Below, one piece after another: positions 1 to 6,023 of a stretch of 7,885 nt of DNA (the stretch's first letter is position 1; each line of letters begins with the position of its first letter). The position numbers and the translations under genes are program-made. Below the pieces are notes generated by a model that was not told the DNA's origin, searched no databases, and saw only the letters and a program-made list of their open reading frames with translations. The stretch covers positions 1-7,885 of the forward strand of contig JAQUZA010000134.1 of NCBI GenBank assembly GCA_028691595.1, written 5' to 3'. Source of the stretch: Candidatus Rifleibacteriota bacterium (GTDB lineage Bacteria > Muiribacteriota > Ozemobacteria > Ozemobacterales > Ozemobacteraceae).

Positions 1-50
1 TTCCCGCAGTTTCAGGGGGTACCCCCATAAAACTGCGGGAATTATTTTTA
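1..50. terminator. Long perfect hairpin, probable (bidirectional) rho-independent terminator
   Basis: A perfect 12-bp inverted repeat, TTCCCGCAGTTT at 1-12 and its complement at 30-41, encloses a second palindrome, GGGGGTACCCCC at 15-26. RNA from either strand would therefore form a long stem with a small internal loop and a G/C-rich tip. On the plus strand the stem is followed by a T-rich run (42-50), as in an intrinsic terminator. It starts about 20 nt beyond the stop codon of the minus-strand gene at 62-727, so it very likely also ends that transcript; the minus-strand T-run would lie beyond base 1 and cannot be seen. The stem may extend past the window edge. Confidence 0.8.
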
Positions 51-61
51 GAAATTTAGTA

Positions 62-727
62 TCAGTCGACGCTGAGGTGAATTACGGTCGCACCGTCGTC
101 AGCACCCTCGACACGCAGAACTTTTAGAATTCCCTGGCGTGAAGTTTTAAACCGTTCCTGCAACATCAAAAGGTCTTTATCGGTCTTCTTAGTGTTGGTG
201 CCAAATACCACGAGTTCTTTTTCGAATCTCTTGATCAGGCGGCGCAAGTCTTCGATGTCAGAGGTTGTAAGATTGCATTTTTTTACAATCTGCCCAAAAT
301 TGGGAGCCTGAGCAATTTCTACAACGTTTTCGCTGATATGCTGAATCAGTCTGATGGCGTAATATTTATCCATTGGCCTCATTCTGATAATATCTCGAGA
401 AATTGCATTCTTTACCCAGCCTTTTTGCAGAAAAGTGGCAAAAACTCCATGTGCTTCGTCGTTATTTGCCATCTTGGGTGATGGGTTCGAATTCCAGACA
501 ACCATGCTGCGCTTCGAATCAAGCTTTGGCTTTGCCTGATTGCGGGTTAAGGGCTCGGTATTCGGTGGAATTCGCAGAGAAATTGTAACCTGCTTATCCC
601 TCATTTCCTGTGGCACCGGAATAGTAATAGTCGAATCAGCCTTGACCGTAAAAGTGAAAACTCCGGCAAGCACAGCCATGATTCCAAGTGGAACAAGAGC
701 TCGCAGGCCTGGCAGCAGTTTATTCAT
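62..727 (-). CDS. Exported hypothetical protein with weak SLH-like region
   Basis: This 221-residue protein has a hydrophobic N-terminus (about residues 10-28, with a basic start) and a likely signal-peptidase I site after VKA (30/31). There is no lipobox cysteine, so it is probably periplasmic or surface-exposed. The start is well supported: GGAGGT at 733-738 lies 5 nt upstream of the ATG. Residues about 92-137 (GVFATFLQKGWVKNAI, then MRPMDKYYAIRLIQ) resemble an S-layer homology module, in which an R-x-M-T/D-R/K-Y/E-x-A pattern is typical. Residues 153-176 (TTSDIEDLRRLIKRFEKELV) resemble the conserved 'L..L..EF..EL..LG' segment that follows SLH domains in outer-membrane anchoring proteins. 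A short heptad-like stretch follows (180-195). The SLH reading is inference from pattern only and the match is degenerate. The gene is a separate unit between two terminators. No specific function can be assigned. Confidence 0.8.
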   Translation of the reverse strand: MNKLLPGLRALVPLGIMAVLAGVFTFTVKADSTITIPVPQEMRDKQVTISLRIPPNTEPLTRNQAKPKLDSKRSMVVWNSNPSPKMANNDEAHGVFATFLQKGWVKNAISRDIIRMRPMDKYYAIRLIQHISENVVEIAQAPNFGQIVKKCNLTTSDIEDLRRLIKRFEKELVVFGTNTKKTDKDLLMLQERFKTSRQGILKVLRVEGADDGATVIHLSVD

Positions 728-799
728 AAAATACCTCCGGTATTAATTCTTCTCAGGCCCGCTATCGGCAAACCATACAGATTAATTAACCGAAGTCGC

Positions 800-845
800 G
801 ACAAAAACAAAACTCCCGGGCAACTCGGCTGAGCTCCCGGGAGTT
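800..845 (-). terminator. Rho-independent terminator of the trpS-scpAB-peptidase operon
   Basis: A perfect 10-bp stem (AACTCCCGGG at 811-820 pairing with CCCGGGAGTT at 836-845) has a 15-nt loop that contains a further short CTC/GAG pairing. Read on the minus strand, the stem runs directly into TTTTGTTTTTGT (about 802-813). It lies 17 nt past the stop of the M24 peptidase gene and 72 nt before the next gene's start, so it closes the upstream operon and isolates the gene at 62-727. Confidence 0.93.
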
Positions 846-862
846 CTGGTAAATTTTCCAGG

Positions 863-1942
863 CTATTTGCGAATCGTAACCTCGAAAAGGTCGTTGGGGG
901 TATTTGTAAGTCGCAGCAATCCCTTTTCCTGAACCATGAAGGTGTCTTCAATTCTTATGCCGCCCCAGCCGGGCAGATAAATGCCGGGTTCGACAGTTAA
1001 AGTGACCCCCGGCCTGACTTCGTCTTCGCACTTCTGCGACAGGGAAGGTGCTTCGTGAACATCGAGGCCGAGCGAGTGCCCGAGGCCGTGCCCGAAGTTG
1101 TCGCCGTAACCGGCATCAGTAATTACCTTGCGGGCAACAGAATCGATGTCTTTGCAGATTGCACCGACTTTTAAGGCTTTGATCGCCTTTTTCTGCGCTT
1201 CAAGCACCGTTGCGTAGATTTTTTTGAATTTTGCGGTTGCCTTGCCGAGAAAAACGGTTCGGGTCATATCAGAGTGATAACCATCAGCAACAGCGCCAAA
1301 ATCGATCTTAACCATTTCACCAGACTTCAGCTTGCGGCTGCCAGGCTGATGATGGGGGCATGATGAGTTCGGGCCCGAGGCGATGATAGTTGCAAAACTT
1401 GGTGCCTCTGAACCAGCCATCTTCATAAAAAATTCAAGATGGGCAGCCACTTCATTTTCGGTCATGCCTGGTTTGATAACCTTCATCAGTTCGGCAAAGG
1501 CTCCATCGGCAATGGCAAAAGCCTTTTTAAGAGACTTCAGTTCATCGGCATCTTTAATCTGGCGCAACCTTTCGACCAGATTTTCAGTCGGATAAAGATC
1601 TTTTTTAAATTCATCTGAAAAGAGCAGAAACTGCCGGATATTGATGCTTTTTTCGACACCCAGGGCTTTTATGCGCGCCTTTTTTATCCGGGCCTTCATC
1701 GTTTCGATCTGATTGTTTTTGAAAATAACAATCTCGGCCGCATCGCCGATCTCGGCTGCGCTCTGTTCCTGGTAGCGGAAATCAGTAAAGAAAACCGCGT
1801 CCTTTTTGGTGACCAGAAGTGTTCCACATGAGCCAGAATAGCCACAGAGATAGCGGACATTATTCAGATTGGTAATGAGCATGCCGTTGTAATTATCTGT
1901 AAAAAGCTCTCTCAGGGCAGCAATACGTTTTGAATGATTCAT
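863..1942 (-). CDS. M24 family Xaa-Pro-type aminopeptidase
   Basis: A 359-residue cytoplasmic metallopeptidase of family M24B that removes an N-terminal residue preceding proline; the usual family length is about 350-360. An N-terminal creatinase-like domain (about 1-125) is followed by the pita-bread catalytic domain. The five dinuclear metal ligands are visible: Asp214 (in KIDFGAV), Asp225 (in YHSDMTRTVF), His289 (in GHGLGHSLGL), Glu318 (in TVEPGIY) and Glu332 (in GGIRIEDTF). The nearby CPHHQPG supplies the usual substrate-binding His. I start at ATG 1942 because AAGGAG sits 6 nt upstream; an in-frame TTG at 1966 would overlap the preceding stop codon and add 8 residues without an SD. It is the last gene of the operon, 20 nt after the M16 gene. 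The prolidase (pepQ) and aminopeptidase P (pepP) labels cannot be separated from sequence alone, so no symbol is given. Confidence 0.95.
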   Translation of the reverse strand: MNHSKRIAALRELFTDNYNGMLITNLNNVRYLCGYSGSCGTLLVTKKDAVFFTDFRYQEQSAAEIGDAAEIVIFKNNQIETMKARIKKARIKALGVEKSINIRQFLLFSDEFKKDLYPTENLVERLRQIKDADELKSLKKAFAIADGAFAELMKVIKPGMTENEVAAHLEFFMKMAGSEAPSFATIIASGPNSSCPHHQPGSRKLKSGEMVKIDFGAVADGYHSDMTRTVFLGKATAKFKKIYATVLEAQKKAIKALKVGAICKDIDSVARKVITDAGYGDNFGHGLGHSLGLDVHEAPSLSQKCEDEVRPGVTLTVEPGIYLPGWGGIRIEDTFMVQEKGLLRLTNTPNDLFEVTIRK

Positions 1943-1948
1943 TTCAAT

Positions 1949-1954
1949 CTCCTT
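1949..1954 (-). promoter_or_regulatory. Shine-Dalgarno AAGGAG fixing the M24 peptidase start
   Basis: AAGGAG on the minus strand lies 6 nt before ATG 1942. It makes that ATG the likely start rather than the longer in-frame TTG at 1966, whose reading frame runs straight through this SD. Confidence 0.85.
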
Positions 1955-1962
1955 CTGGGCTG

Positions 1963-3282
1963 TCAATCTTGAGTCTGGGGCTTGCCAAGGGTGTTCACAG
2001 ACACCGGTCGTTCGGAAAAGCTGCTTTCAGAGAGCACCTGTGCCGCGTCGGTTGTCGGGGCGATCATGGTTATAGCCATCTTCTTTTCGTCAAGGATCTG
2101 GCGTGCGACTATCTTCACATCATCGACGTTAACTTTGAGGTAAGGTGCCAGAGTGTTTTCAGGCAGTTGCGGTTCAACATTATAAAGAAAGCCCGTCGAC
2201 AGGCGATTCATGCGATTAGTTGTGCTTTCGAGGGCAATCAGCAGATTGCCTTTAAGCTGCTCGCGGGTGTCTTCAAGCTCTTTCGTGGTCAGGCCCTTCG
2301 CAGCGACTTTTTCGAGTTCAGAATGAAAAAGCTCGAGCACACTCTTCAGGTGCTCCATTGAGGTGCCGGCATAAATGCCGAACAACCCGGCCTTCTTATA
2401 TGAAGTATGGTAAGAGTAGACAGTATAGGCCAGGCCACGCTTTTCGCGAATTTCCTGAAACAGGCGACTGCTCATTCCACCGCCAAAGGCGGCGTTCAAA
2501 ATGGTCATGGCAAAACGACGGTTATCAGAAAATGGCACACCTTCGGTACCAAGAGTTAAATGAACCTGCTCGATATCTTTCTGAAAAACTGTTGAGCTCG
2601 TAGATGGCTTAACAACTGCCTCACGCGGCTTAAATGAGCCCTTACGCAAGGGTTTAAGCTTTTTTTCGATCAGTTTTTTCAGGGCTTCCCATTCAAAATT
2701 GCCGGCAACACAGATCAGCAGATTACCGGTCACATACTGGCGATTGAAAACCTCAAAAATCTGGTCACGCTTCATGCCGGCTACGGTTTCAGCAGTGCCC
2801 AGAATCGGGTTGCCCAGACGCGAATTCTGCCAGATGTTCTGCCCAAGCAACTCATGAATGATCTCGTCGGGCGAATCTTCATACATCTTGATTTCTTCAA
2901 GGATGACCCGGCGTTCGCGTTCAAGCTCTTCAGGGTCAAACTGAGAATTGATGACCATATCAGAAAGCACATCGACGGCCACGTCAAGTTTGTCTTTAAC
3001 GACACGGGCATAATAGCAACAGTAATCTTTGGCAGTAAAAGCGTTAAGGTAGCCACCGATGCGGTCAAACTCGCTGGCAATCATGCGTGGAGTACGCTTT
3101 TTGGTGCCTTTGAACATCATGTGCTCGATAAAATGCGAAACACCCATGATTTCAGGGGTTTCGTGGAGCACACCGCTCTTGAGAAACATGCCAATGGAAA
3201 CGCTTTGGACGGTGTCGAATCTTTCGGCAATGATTTCAACGCCGTTGTCGAGGGTCAGCTTAAGGTAGGGCGAAGCTTGCAA
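1963..3282 (-). CDS. M16 family zinc protease (processing-peptidase-like), TTG start
   Basis: A 439-residue single-unit M16B protease, the size usual for bacterial YmxG/MPP-like members. The inverted zinc motif HxxEH is intact (His50, Glu53, His54 in SHFIEHMMFKG), and the third ligand is Glu130 within VILEEIKMYEDSP. The C-terminal half carries the family's conserved segment SSRLFQEIREKRGLAYTVYS (about 276-295). It is therefore predicted to be active, as opposed to the inactive partner subunits that lack HxxEH. No signal peptide is evident, so it is probably cytoplasmic; the substrate is unknown. The start is TTG: GGAG at 3290-3293 stands 7 nt upstream, the N-terminus LKLTLDNGVEIIAE matches the family, and the next Met (residue 32) would cut into the first strand. 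The TTG lies 1 nt after the scpB stop codon, implying translational coupling. Confidence 0.95.
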   Translation of the reverse strand: MQASPYLKLTLDNGVEIIAERFDTVQSVSIGMFLKSGVLHETPEIMGVSHFIEHMMFKGTKKRTPRMIASEFDRIGGYLNAFTAKDYCCYYARVVKDKLDVAVDVLSDMVINSQFDPEELERERRVILEEIKMYEDSPDEIIHELLGQNIWQNSRLGNPILGTAETVAGMKRDQIFEVFNRQYVTGNLLICVAGNFEWEALKKLIEKKLKPLRKGSFKPREAVVKPSTSSTVFQKDIEQVHLTLGTEGVPFSDNRRFAMTILNAAFGGGMSSRLFQEIREKRGLAYTVYSYHTSYKKAGLFGIYAGTSMEHLKSVLELFHSELEKVAAKGLTTKELEDTREQLKGNLLIALESTTNRMNRLSTGFLYNVEPQLPENTLAPYLKVNVDDVKIVARQILDEKKMAITMIAPTTDAAQVLSESSFSERPVSVNTLGKPQTQD

Positions 3283-3283
3283 T

Positions 3284-4072
3284 CTAGTTCTCCGGTGTCT
3301 GAGTTGGAACAGAGTCAGCGCTGTTATCTTCTATCGGCATAAGTCCCTGACTATCGTTGAATTCTTTTTCGCTGGCACGCTGATCACGCAATGCATCTTC
3401 ACGCTGACCTTCTGGAGTCAGTTGATCAGGAATATCGACCGAAGGTACCGGCAACTCTTTCAGGCTTTTCATACCAAAATAATAGAGAAAATCCTGGGTG
3501 GTTGAATAAAGTCTGGGTTTGCCAAGAACAGGTTTTTCGCCCGAGACATAAATCAGTTTCTTTTCGAGCAGAGTCGAGATTACCCCATCGCAGTTCACAC
3601 CGCGAATGGCATCGAGCTCTGCCCTGGTTATCGGCTGCTTGAATGCTATCACCGAAAGAGTTTCAAGAGCAGGAAGAGAGAGTGAAACAAGCTTTTGCCC
3701 ATCGAGGCGTTGAATAAACTGAGAAATTCTGGCTTTGGTTGCCAGCTGCACGCCGTTTTCGAGAATAGCAATCTGCAAACCGCTGTTCTCGTCATCATCG
3801 TAGGCTTTTTTTCGTGCCATAATCACTTCTGTCACCCGCTCTGGAGTCACAGAAAGAACGGTTGCCAGTTTTTCGATGCTGATTGGTTTATTCTGCACGA
3901 GAAGCAGCCCGTCAAGTGCCGCACAGAGAAGCTCAAAACTGGCTTCTTCCTGGACTGGCTGCTCAGGCTGGTCTGCCTGTGGTGTAGTTTCATGCGGGGT
4001 GGCGGGCGCTTGCGTATCGCTTTCAGCGGGGAACTGGCTTTCGCCGCGTTCAATGCTTTCGGTGTTTTCCAT
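3284..4072 (-). CDS. scpB: Segregation and condensation protein B (ScpB)
   Basis: ScpB is the winged-helix subunit that, as a dimer, binds the ScpA kleisin of the bacterial SMC condensin and supports chromosome compaction and segregation in the cytoplasm. The first winged-helix domain spans about residues 45-125 (FELLCAALDGLLLVQNKPIS). The second, about 130-208, carries the family hallmark LETLSVIAFKQPITRAELDA, then RGVNCDGVISTLLEKKLI, GKPRLYSTTQDFLYYFG and LKELP. At 262 residues it is longer than the usual roughly 190-200, because of an acidic Pro/Gln/Thr-rich N-terminal extension (about 1-44) and an acidic C-terminal tail (about 212-262). I chose ATG 4072 because AGGAG (4078-4082) is 5 nt upstream; a GTG at 4078 would add two residues but overlaps that SD. 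The SD itself is built from the last codons of scpA. Confidence 0.96.
   Translation of the reverse strand: MENTESIERGESQFPAESDTQAPATPHETTPQADQPEQPVQEEASFELLCAALDGLLLVQNKPISIEKLATVLSVTPERVTEVIMARKKAYDDDENSGLQIAILENGVQLATKARISQFIQRLDGQKLVSLSLPALETLSVIAFKQPITRAELDAIRGVNCDGVISTLLEKKLIYVSGEKPVLGKPRLYSTTQDFLYYFGMKSLKELPVPSVDIPDQLTPEGQREDALRDQRASEKEFNDSQGLMPIEDNSADSVPTQTPEN
3290..3293 (-). promoter_or_regulatory. Shine-Dalgarno GGAG supporting the TTG start of the M16 protease
   Basis: GGAG on the minus strand is 7 nt before the TTG at 3282 and lies inside the final codons of scpB. It supports a non-ATG start, since no ATG or GTG in frame nearby preserves the conserved N-terminal strand. Confidence 0.7.
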
Positions 4073-4074
4073 TG

Positions 4075-4938
4075 TCACTCCTGGGTTTCTGCAGAATCCT
4101 GGTTCTGATCTTCTTCGAGCGGATCAGCAGAATTACTGAATTCTTCTGGTTTTTCACTGTCTTCAGGTGGCAGTTCAGCTTCTGGTGCCGGGCGACCACT
4201 CTTTCCCTGCCGCAGAACGATAGGTTCGAAATTTGCCTTCTGAGCAAAAGAAAGCTCACCGGTGCGCGCCATTTCAAGCACGGCCATAAATGAAAGAACT
4301 GTTTCGTAGCGGGTGGCTCCGGTTTTTAACAACTTTTTGAACGTCACTTCACCCTTGAATTTTTTTAGCATCTCGCGAATTTCGTTGATGCGGTCGAGAA
4401 TGCCGATTTTTTCGAGAACGACCCGGTGAATTGGTGGGCTGATACGCCTTCTGACCAGTGCGTGGTAGATGTTAAGCAGTTCGATGGCACCAATGTTGAT
4501 TTCGAGGATTTCTTCGGGCTGCCGTTCAAGATCGGTTGAGCGGGTGAAAATACGTGAGGCGTGGCGTTCCATTTCGCGCAATTCAAGGGCAACCAGCTTG
4601 AAGCGTCTGTATTCAAGGAGTTTTTCGACAAGGCCGGCGCGTGCATCTTCTTCATACATGCTTTCGTCAATATCTTCGTCGCCACTGAAAACCTCTTCGG
4701 GCTTTTCTTTGGGCAAAAGCATCTTTGACTTGATCTCAAGCAGAGTTGCTGCCATGACGAGAAAACCCGAAGCGACCTCCATGTCGAGAATCTCCATCAC
4801 CTGGAGGTATTCAAGATACTGACCGGCAATATGGGCAATCGGAATATCGTAAATATTGATCTTCTGCTCTTCGATCAGGTGATAAAGAAGATCGAACGGG
4901 CCCTCGAAAACCGGAAGTTTAACCTGATAGCCACTCAT
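4075..4938 (-). CDS. scpA: Segregation and condensation protein A (ScpA kleisin)
   Basis: ScpA is the kleisin that bridges the two heads of the SMC dimer and recruits ScpB. The N-terminal SMC-neck-binding domain (about 1-76) has the hallmark FEGPFDLLYHLIEEQKINIY (11-30) and ends in LLEIKSKMLLP. A charged linker follows (77-100), then a helical ScpB-binding middle (about 100-165). The C-terminal winged helix (about 190-245) includes VTFKKLLKTGATRYETVLSF and LEMARTGELSFAQ. At 287 residues it exceeds the usual 240-260 by an acidic, low-complexity tail (about 247-287, e.g. PPEDSEKPEEF) that is probably disordered. The ATG overlaps the trpS stop codon by one base (TAATG), and no good SD is present upstream, so translation probably depends on ribosomes finishing trpS. 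scpB begins just after its stop. Confidence 0.96.
   Translation of the reverse strand: MSGYQVKLPVFEGPFDLLYHLIEEQKINIYDIPIAHIAGQYLEYLQVMEILDMEVASGFLVMAATLLEIKSKMLLPKEKPEEVFSGDEDIDESMYEEDARAGLVEKLLEYRRFKLVALELREMERHASRIFTRSTDLERQPEEILEINIGAIELLNIYHALVRRRISPPIHRVVLEKIGILDRINEIREMLKKFKGEVTFKKLLKTGATRYETVLSFMAVLEMARTGELSFAQKANFEPIVLRQGKSGRPAPEAELPPEDSEKPEEFSNSADPLEEDQNQDSAETQE
4078..4082 (-). promoter_or_regulatory. Shine-Dalgarno AGGAG deciding the ScpB start
   Basis: AGGAG on the minus strand ends 5 nt before ATG 4072. It overlaps the alternative GTG at 4078, which makes the ATG the better start for ScpB. Confidence 0.75.
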
Positions 4939-5921
4939 TAACTGATAAAACCCATAGCCTTTCGGATAGTCTGCATCGTTGCGCCGGCCACTGCATGCGC
5001 CCGATCTTCACCTGAACTGAGGACTTCGGCAATATAACCGGGTCGGGCTTCAATTTCGGCCCGGCGGCTGCGAATTGGCTCGAGCATGTTGTTCAGGCGT
5101 TCAAACAGAATGTTTTTGCAGTCGCGGCAGCCAATACCGGCACTGCGACAACCCGAGGCGATTTCATCGAGACGGTCGGCAGTATAAATCTTGTGATAGG
5201 CGTATACGGCACAAACCTCAGGGTCACCCGGGTCGTTACGGCGCACCCGTTGCGGGTCGGTTATCATCTGCTGAATTTTATCTTTGAGGCTGGCCGCGGT
5301 TTCTCGCAATTCGATGCTGTTATTGTAAGACTTGCTCATTTTTCGCTTATCTATGCCAGGCAGCAGAGGAACTGAAGAAAGCACTGCTTCGGGTTCTTTG
5401 AGAACCTCACCAATATTGCCGTTAAAGCGCCTGATGATTTCGCGGCTCAATTCAAGATGGGGCAACTGGTCGCGCCCGACCGGAACCACCTCGGCATTAT
5501 AAGCGGCAATATCTGCGGTCATGAGCACCGGATACATGAGTTTGCCGAGCGAAACCTTTGATCGGGCTTCATCGTCGCGCACGTCATCTTTGAAGGTTGG
5601 GCAGCGTTCAAGCCAGCCAAGAGGTGTATAGTTACAGAGAATCGTGCTGAGTTCGGCGTGTTCGTGCATTGAAGACTGCCTCATGATCACTGATTTTTCA
5701 GGGTCGATGCCGACGCTGAGCCAGTCTACAACCATTTCTTCAATAACGGCCGGAAGATTGTCAATTTTAAGACGATCGGTAAAAGCATGCCAGACCGCTG
5801 CAAAAAAGAAACATTCGTATTTGTCCTGGAGCGCAACCCAGTTCTTAAGAGTGCCTTCAAGATGCCCGAGATGAAGAGAACCAGTAGTTCTCATACCGCT
5901 TACCAGTCTTTTTTTTGCCAT
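4938..5921 (-). CDS. trpS: Tryptophanyl-tRNA synthetase with Fe-S-type cysteine motif
   Basis: A class Ic synthetase that attaches tryptophan to tRNA(Trp) in the cytoplasm; 327 residues is the normal bacterial size. Class I signatures are present: HLGH at 17-20 (in TGSLHLGHLEG) and KMSKS at 194-198. The tryptophan-pocket segment MYPVLMTADIAAY (129-141) keeps Met134 and Asp137, and VPVGRDQLPHLELSREI (146-162) is typical. It belongs to a divergent branch, for example MRTTG where MRPTG is common, and PLGWLERCPTFKD. Cys237, Cys258, Cys265 and Cys268 form C-x20-C-x6-C-x2-C, close to the C-x22-C-x6-C-x2-C motif that binds a [4Fe-4S] cluster in Thermotoga maritima TrpRS; cluster binding here is inference. 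The ATG has AGGAG (5928-5932) 6 nt upstream. It is the first gene of the tight operon with scpA, scpB and two peptidases. No T-box leader is visible in the 102 nt before it. Confidence 0.97.
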   Translation of the reverse strand: MAKKRLVSGMRTTGSLHLGHLEGTLKNWVALQDKYECFFFAAVWHAFTDRLKIDNLPAVIEEMVVDWLSVGIDPEKSVIMRQSSMHEHAELSTILCNYTPLGWLERCPTFKDDVRDDEARSKVSLGKLMYPVLMTADIAAYNAEVVPVGRDQLPHLELSREIIRRFNGNIGEVLKEPEAVLSSVPLLPGIDKRKMSKSYNNSIELRETAASLKDKIQQMITDPQRVRRNDPGDPEVCAVYAYHKIYTADRLDEIASGCRSAGIGCRDCKNILFERLNNMLEPIRSRRAEIEARPGYIAEVLSSGEDRAHAVAGATMQTIRKAMGFIS

Positions 5922-5932
5922 AATGTTCTCCT

Positions 5933-5942
5933 GTTGCGCAAC
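5933..5942. other. 10-bp perfect palindrome in the trpS leader
   Basis: GTTGCGCAAC lies immediately upstream of the trpS SD (5928-5932), within the 102-nt gap between the TPR gene and trpS. It could be a small operator or part of a leader fold, but it may equally be chance. A tandem TTTAAC repeat (about 5951-5962, minus strand) lies next to it. No clear promoter or terminator was found in the gap. Confidence 0.3.
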
Positions 5943-6023
5943 TAGCTGCTGTTAAAGTTAAAGAGAAAAACCCGTTTACCAATATTTGCGAAATCTGATC
6001 TGAATAGAGAATTTTGCCGGGGC

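Noticed and set aside
728..799. Promoter for the gene at 62-727
   Set aside because: A promoter must be near because a strong terminator lies just upstream, and TTAATTAA and TTGCCG-like pieces are present, but no -35/-10 pair with acceptable spacing and distance to the SD stood out.
863..1966. Longer M24 peptidase starting at TTG 1966
   Set aside because: The extra 8 codons include the AAGGAG that serves ATG 1942, have no SD of their own and overlap the M16 stop codon.
1930..2361. Plus-strand open frame of 143 codons
   Set aside because: It lies wholly antisense to the M16 gene and the start of the M24 gene, both with intact catalytic motifs; its translation resembles no protein and is explained by the codon bias of the opposite strand.
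2854..3342. Plus-strand open frame of 162 codons
   Set aside because: It is antisense to the HxxEH-containing half of the M16 protease and the scpB 3' end; no SD, no recognisable domain.
5922..6023. T-box or tryptophan-responsive leader upstream of trpS
   Set aside because: The gap is only 102 nt, lacks the T-box core and a terminator/antiterminator pair, and holds no short peptide with clustered Trp codons.
5960..6023. Terminator after the TPR gene
   Set aside because: Only short direct repeats (TCTGATCTGA) and 4-bp stems are present; none is followed by a T-run in a terminator-like arrangement.
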